Assembly (NCBI GenBank): GCA_002449635.1
Contig: DJXF01000118.1
Location: forward strand, 1 to 8,034
DNA from: Clostridiales bacterium UBA7011
Lineage (GTDB): Bacteria; Bacillota; Clostridia; Oscillospirales; Butyricicoccaceae
DNA: 8,034 nucleotides
Direction of reading: 5' to 3'
How positions within the stretch are numbered: the first letter of the stretch is position 1; each line of letters opens with the position of its first letter. The position numbers and the translations under genes are program-made. Below are positions 6,735-8,034 of this stretch, piece after piece. The notes under the pieces are model-generated. The model saw only the letters and a program-made list of their open reading frames with translations. It made no database searches and was not told the DNA's origin.

Positions 6735-7691
6735 TCACGCGTCTGCACGGCTGATGAAATCCGTTACTTTCTGCCGGTACATCGCATTGTACTGCATCCA
6801 CATTCCGGTATGCTCGCTGTCCGGCAGCGTCCAGATTTCCTTCTTCTCACTGCCGAGCCGGTCATAGATGTCTTTTCCCATAAAATACGGAGTCACATCA
6901 TCTGCCTTGCTGTTGATGACAAGCGCCGGTGTCCGGATCCGGTCTGCCGCAGCTGCGGCATCCGCGTCATGATAAGAAAAGCCGAGCTTGATTCGATTCA
7001 CAATGTCCCCGCACCAGGACAGATAAGACACCGGAATACCCAGATCTCCCATCTGCCGCATGGATTCATCGACCATCCATCGCATATCACTGACCGGACA
7101 GTCCAGAATGAGGAAGGCGATCTCATCGCCGGTATTCTGATAAGCAAGCGCCTGCACGGCTGTCGCACCGCCAAACGAAGTCCCCCACACGCCAATTTTT
7201 CTGTCGGGAACCGTTTCTTTTACATAGGCGATATAATCCAGAAGATCATATTTTTCCCAGTATCCGAAAGTTGTTTTATCGGCTGTATTTTCATTGGAGC
7301 TCCGCTGGTCATATGTGATCACATTATATCCGAGCGAGAGAAACAGTTCAGCGACAGGGTAGTTTGTCAGCCGATTTCCGCCGAGACCGTGCACCATGAT
7401 AACGGTATCGCGGTCTTTCTCATCCCTGTAAAGATAGTCGGCCGGAATCGTATGACCATCAAAGGATGATGTGATTTCTACTTTTTCGATATGATAGGTC
7501 TGCGTGAATTGCCGCAAGTCAAAATCATACGATTTCCAGAACGCTTCTTTGACCCCCGAAGTGCTTTCCGGTGTTACAAGCTGTGTAGAGCCGGCAACGA
7601 CCTGACTGCCCAGAAAATAGGAAAATCCTGCAAATACAGCCGCACAAAGCGCGATTAGGAGCAGGAAAACCATACGCAACTTTTTTCTCAT
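6735..7691 (-). CDS. Membrane-anchored or exported alpha/beta hydrolase
   Basis: This 318-residue protein starts with MRKKLRM followed by a hydrophobic stretch FLLLIALCAAVFAGFSYFLG, a signal anchor or signal peptide with no clear cleavage or lipobox cysteine context. The hydrolase domain is therefore probably outside the membrane. The core has VIMVHGLGGNR (oxyanion region, about 97-107), YDQRSS after strand 4, and the nucleophile elbow WGTSFGG with Ser172. Candidate acids are Asp264/Asp265 in NSKADDVTP, and the catalytic His294 is in DSEHTG. It resembles the YqkD-like/S9-type alpha/beta hydrolases of Bacillota; the substrate is unknown. The frame starts at 7745, but AAAGGGGAG at 7697-7705 lies 5 bases before the ATG at 7689-7691, and the next ATG (7712) has only a weak site. 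It lies upstream of feoAB on the same strand, with a 154-bp gap. Confidence 0.86.
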   Translation of the reverse strand: MRKKLRMVFLLLIALCAAVFAGFSYFLGSQVVAGSTQLVTPESTSGVKEAFWKSYDFDLRQFTQTYHIEKVEITSSFDGHTIPADYLYRDEKDRDTVIMVHGLGGNRLTNYPVAELFLSLGYNVITYDQRSSNENTADKTTFGYWEKYDLLDYIAYVKETVPDRKIGVWGTSFGGATAVQALAYQNTGDEIAFLILDCPVSDMRWMVDESMRQMGDLGIPVSYLSWCGDIVNRIKLGFSYHDADAAAAADRIRTPALVINSKADDVTPYFMGKDIYDRLGSEKKEIWTLPDSEHTGMWMQYNAMYRQKVTDFISRADA

Positions 7692-7865
7692 CTGTTCTCC
7701 CCTTTCTGTCATTCTTTTCCATCCATTCAGTCCGAAATTTATCATATTTTATTCAGCCGCAGATTGTGGTGAGACAGGCGTTTTTCCATACCGGCTTCTC
7801 CGCCGGAGCGCGTGCACCCGGCAGCATCCGCATCTGATCCCTTCAAATATCATAAACCAGTTAAT

Positions 7866-7894
7866 ACTATAACACCAAACGATCAACTTTTCCA
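7866..7894 (-). promoter_or_regulatory. Possible promoter of the membrane hydrolase
   Basis: On the - strand, TGGAAA (7889-7894) and TATAGT (7866-7871) are 17 bases apart, and the -10 is preceded by TGT, giving an extended -10 (TGTTATAGT). It would give a leader of about 170 bases before the ATG at 7691. A second AT-rich box (TATGAT) lies closer to the gene but has no good -35, so the choice is uncertain. Confidence 0.35.
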
Positions 7895-7938
7895 GTACCC
7901 ACAGGAAACACGCGGCTTCTTGGCGTGACACAGCGCAA

Positions 7939-7959
7939 GCTTTTCGCAGAAGCGAAAGC
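7939..7959. repeat. Short hairpin
   Basis: GCTTTTCGC and GCGAAAGC pair over 8 bp with one bulged T, closing on a 4-base AGAA loop. It lies two bases from the larger hairpin at 7962-7998, so the two may act as one structured element. Confidence 0.5.
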
Positions 7960-7961
7960 AA

Positions 7962-7998
7962 TCCCCGCCCGCCGGAAACGCACTCCGGTGAGCGGGGA
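7962..7998. repeat. GC-rich hairpin, possible terminator of a gene beyond the right edge
   Basis: TCCCCGC...CCGGA pairs with TCCGG...GCGGGGA: a 7-bp outer stem, a 3x3 internal mismatch, a 5-bp inner stem and a 7-base loop. On the - strand it is followed by TTGCTTTCGCTT, a poor, interrupted T-run, so it could end a - strand gene lying to the right. No such gene is visible, and the T-run is too weak for a firm call. Confidence 0.45.
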
Positions 7999-8034
7999 CT
8001 CTTCTGCCTGACAGACTTCGCCTGCTCAGGACTT

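Larger units (their letters stand above)
7746..8034. other. Intergenic region without a supported gene, rich in hairpins
   Basis: No supported coding gene is seen. A - strand frame is open from the edge down to 7749, but it has only a TTG as possible start, no ribosome binding site, and an unusual composition (many Arg, Cys, Ser). It also spans a probable promoter and three inverted repeats. The region holds the leader of the membrane hydrolase, hairpins near the right edge, and probably the 3' end signal of a neighbour outside the window. Confidence 0.5.

Noticed and set aside
6324..7469. 381-codon + strand open frame
   Set aside because: It is antisense to the FeoA domain and the membrane hydrolase and crosses the intergenic region; there is no domain pattern.
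7749..7961. - strand open frame of 70 codons, open further to the edge
   Set aside because: It needs a TTG start without a ribosome binding site, contains the candidate hydrolase promoter and hairpins, and has an Arg/Cys-rich composition unlike its neighbours. It is kept only as part of the intergenic note.

Overview
The window looks like a chromosomal stretch of a moderately GC-rich member of the Bacillota (Firmicutes), most likely a gut-type Clostridia. This is inference from protein families, not a taxonomic search. The pointers are a UmuC/UvrX-type Y-family polymerase followed by a YolD-like gene, a FeoA-FeoB fusion with a FeoB-associated Cys-rich peptide, strong AGGAGG-type ribosome binding sites, and sigma-A-type promoters. 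No tRNA, rRNA, insertion sequence, phage gene or CRISPR array is visible.

Layout. Positions 1-1162 (+ strand) hold the C-terminal two thirds of a Y-family translesion DNA polymerase, cut by the window edge, and a closely spaced YolD-like partner. Everything after that is on the - strand. From right to left the order is: a membrane-anchored alpha/beta hydrolase (6735-7691); an iron-uptake operon of three packed genes (feoAB fusion 4229-6580, FeoB-associated Cys-rich membrane peptide 4066-4227, membrane-anchored HMA-domain protein 3638-4069); a cytoplasmic alpha/beta hydrolase with its own promoter and a UUCG-loop terminator (2549-3502); and a type-1 glycerate kinase (1190-2338). The kinase converges on the polymerase/YolD pair with 27 bp between them. 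The last ~290 bp hold no supported gene but contain several hairpins.

How the genes work together. The clearest functional unit is the feo operon. FeoAB imports ferrous iron through the cytoplasmic membrane. The 53-residue peptide starts one base after the FeoB stop codon, and the HMA protein overlaps the peptide by an ATGA stop/start. This suggests translational coupling and joint membrane action. A single-TM protein with a CxxC HMA metal-binding domain in an iron(II) operon is the least explained element of the window. The glycerate kinase has a candidate extended -10 promoter overlapped by a 15-bp inverted repeat, a possible operator for a local regulator. The polymerase/YolD pair is a typical DNA-damage-response unit; its promoter lies outside the window.
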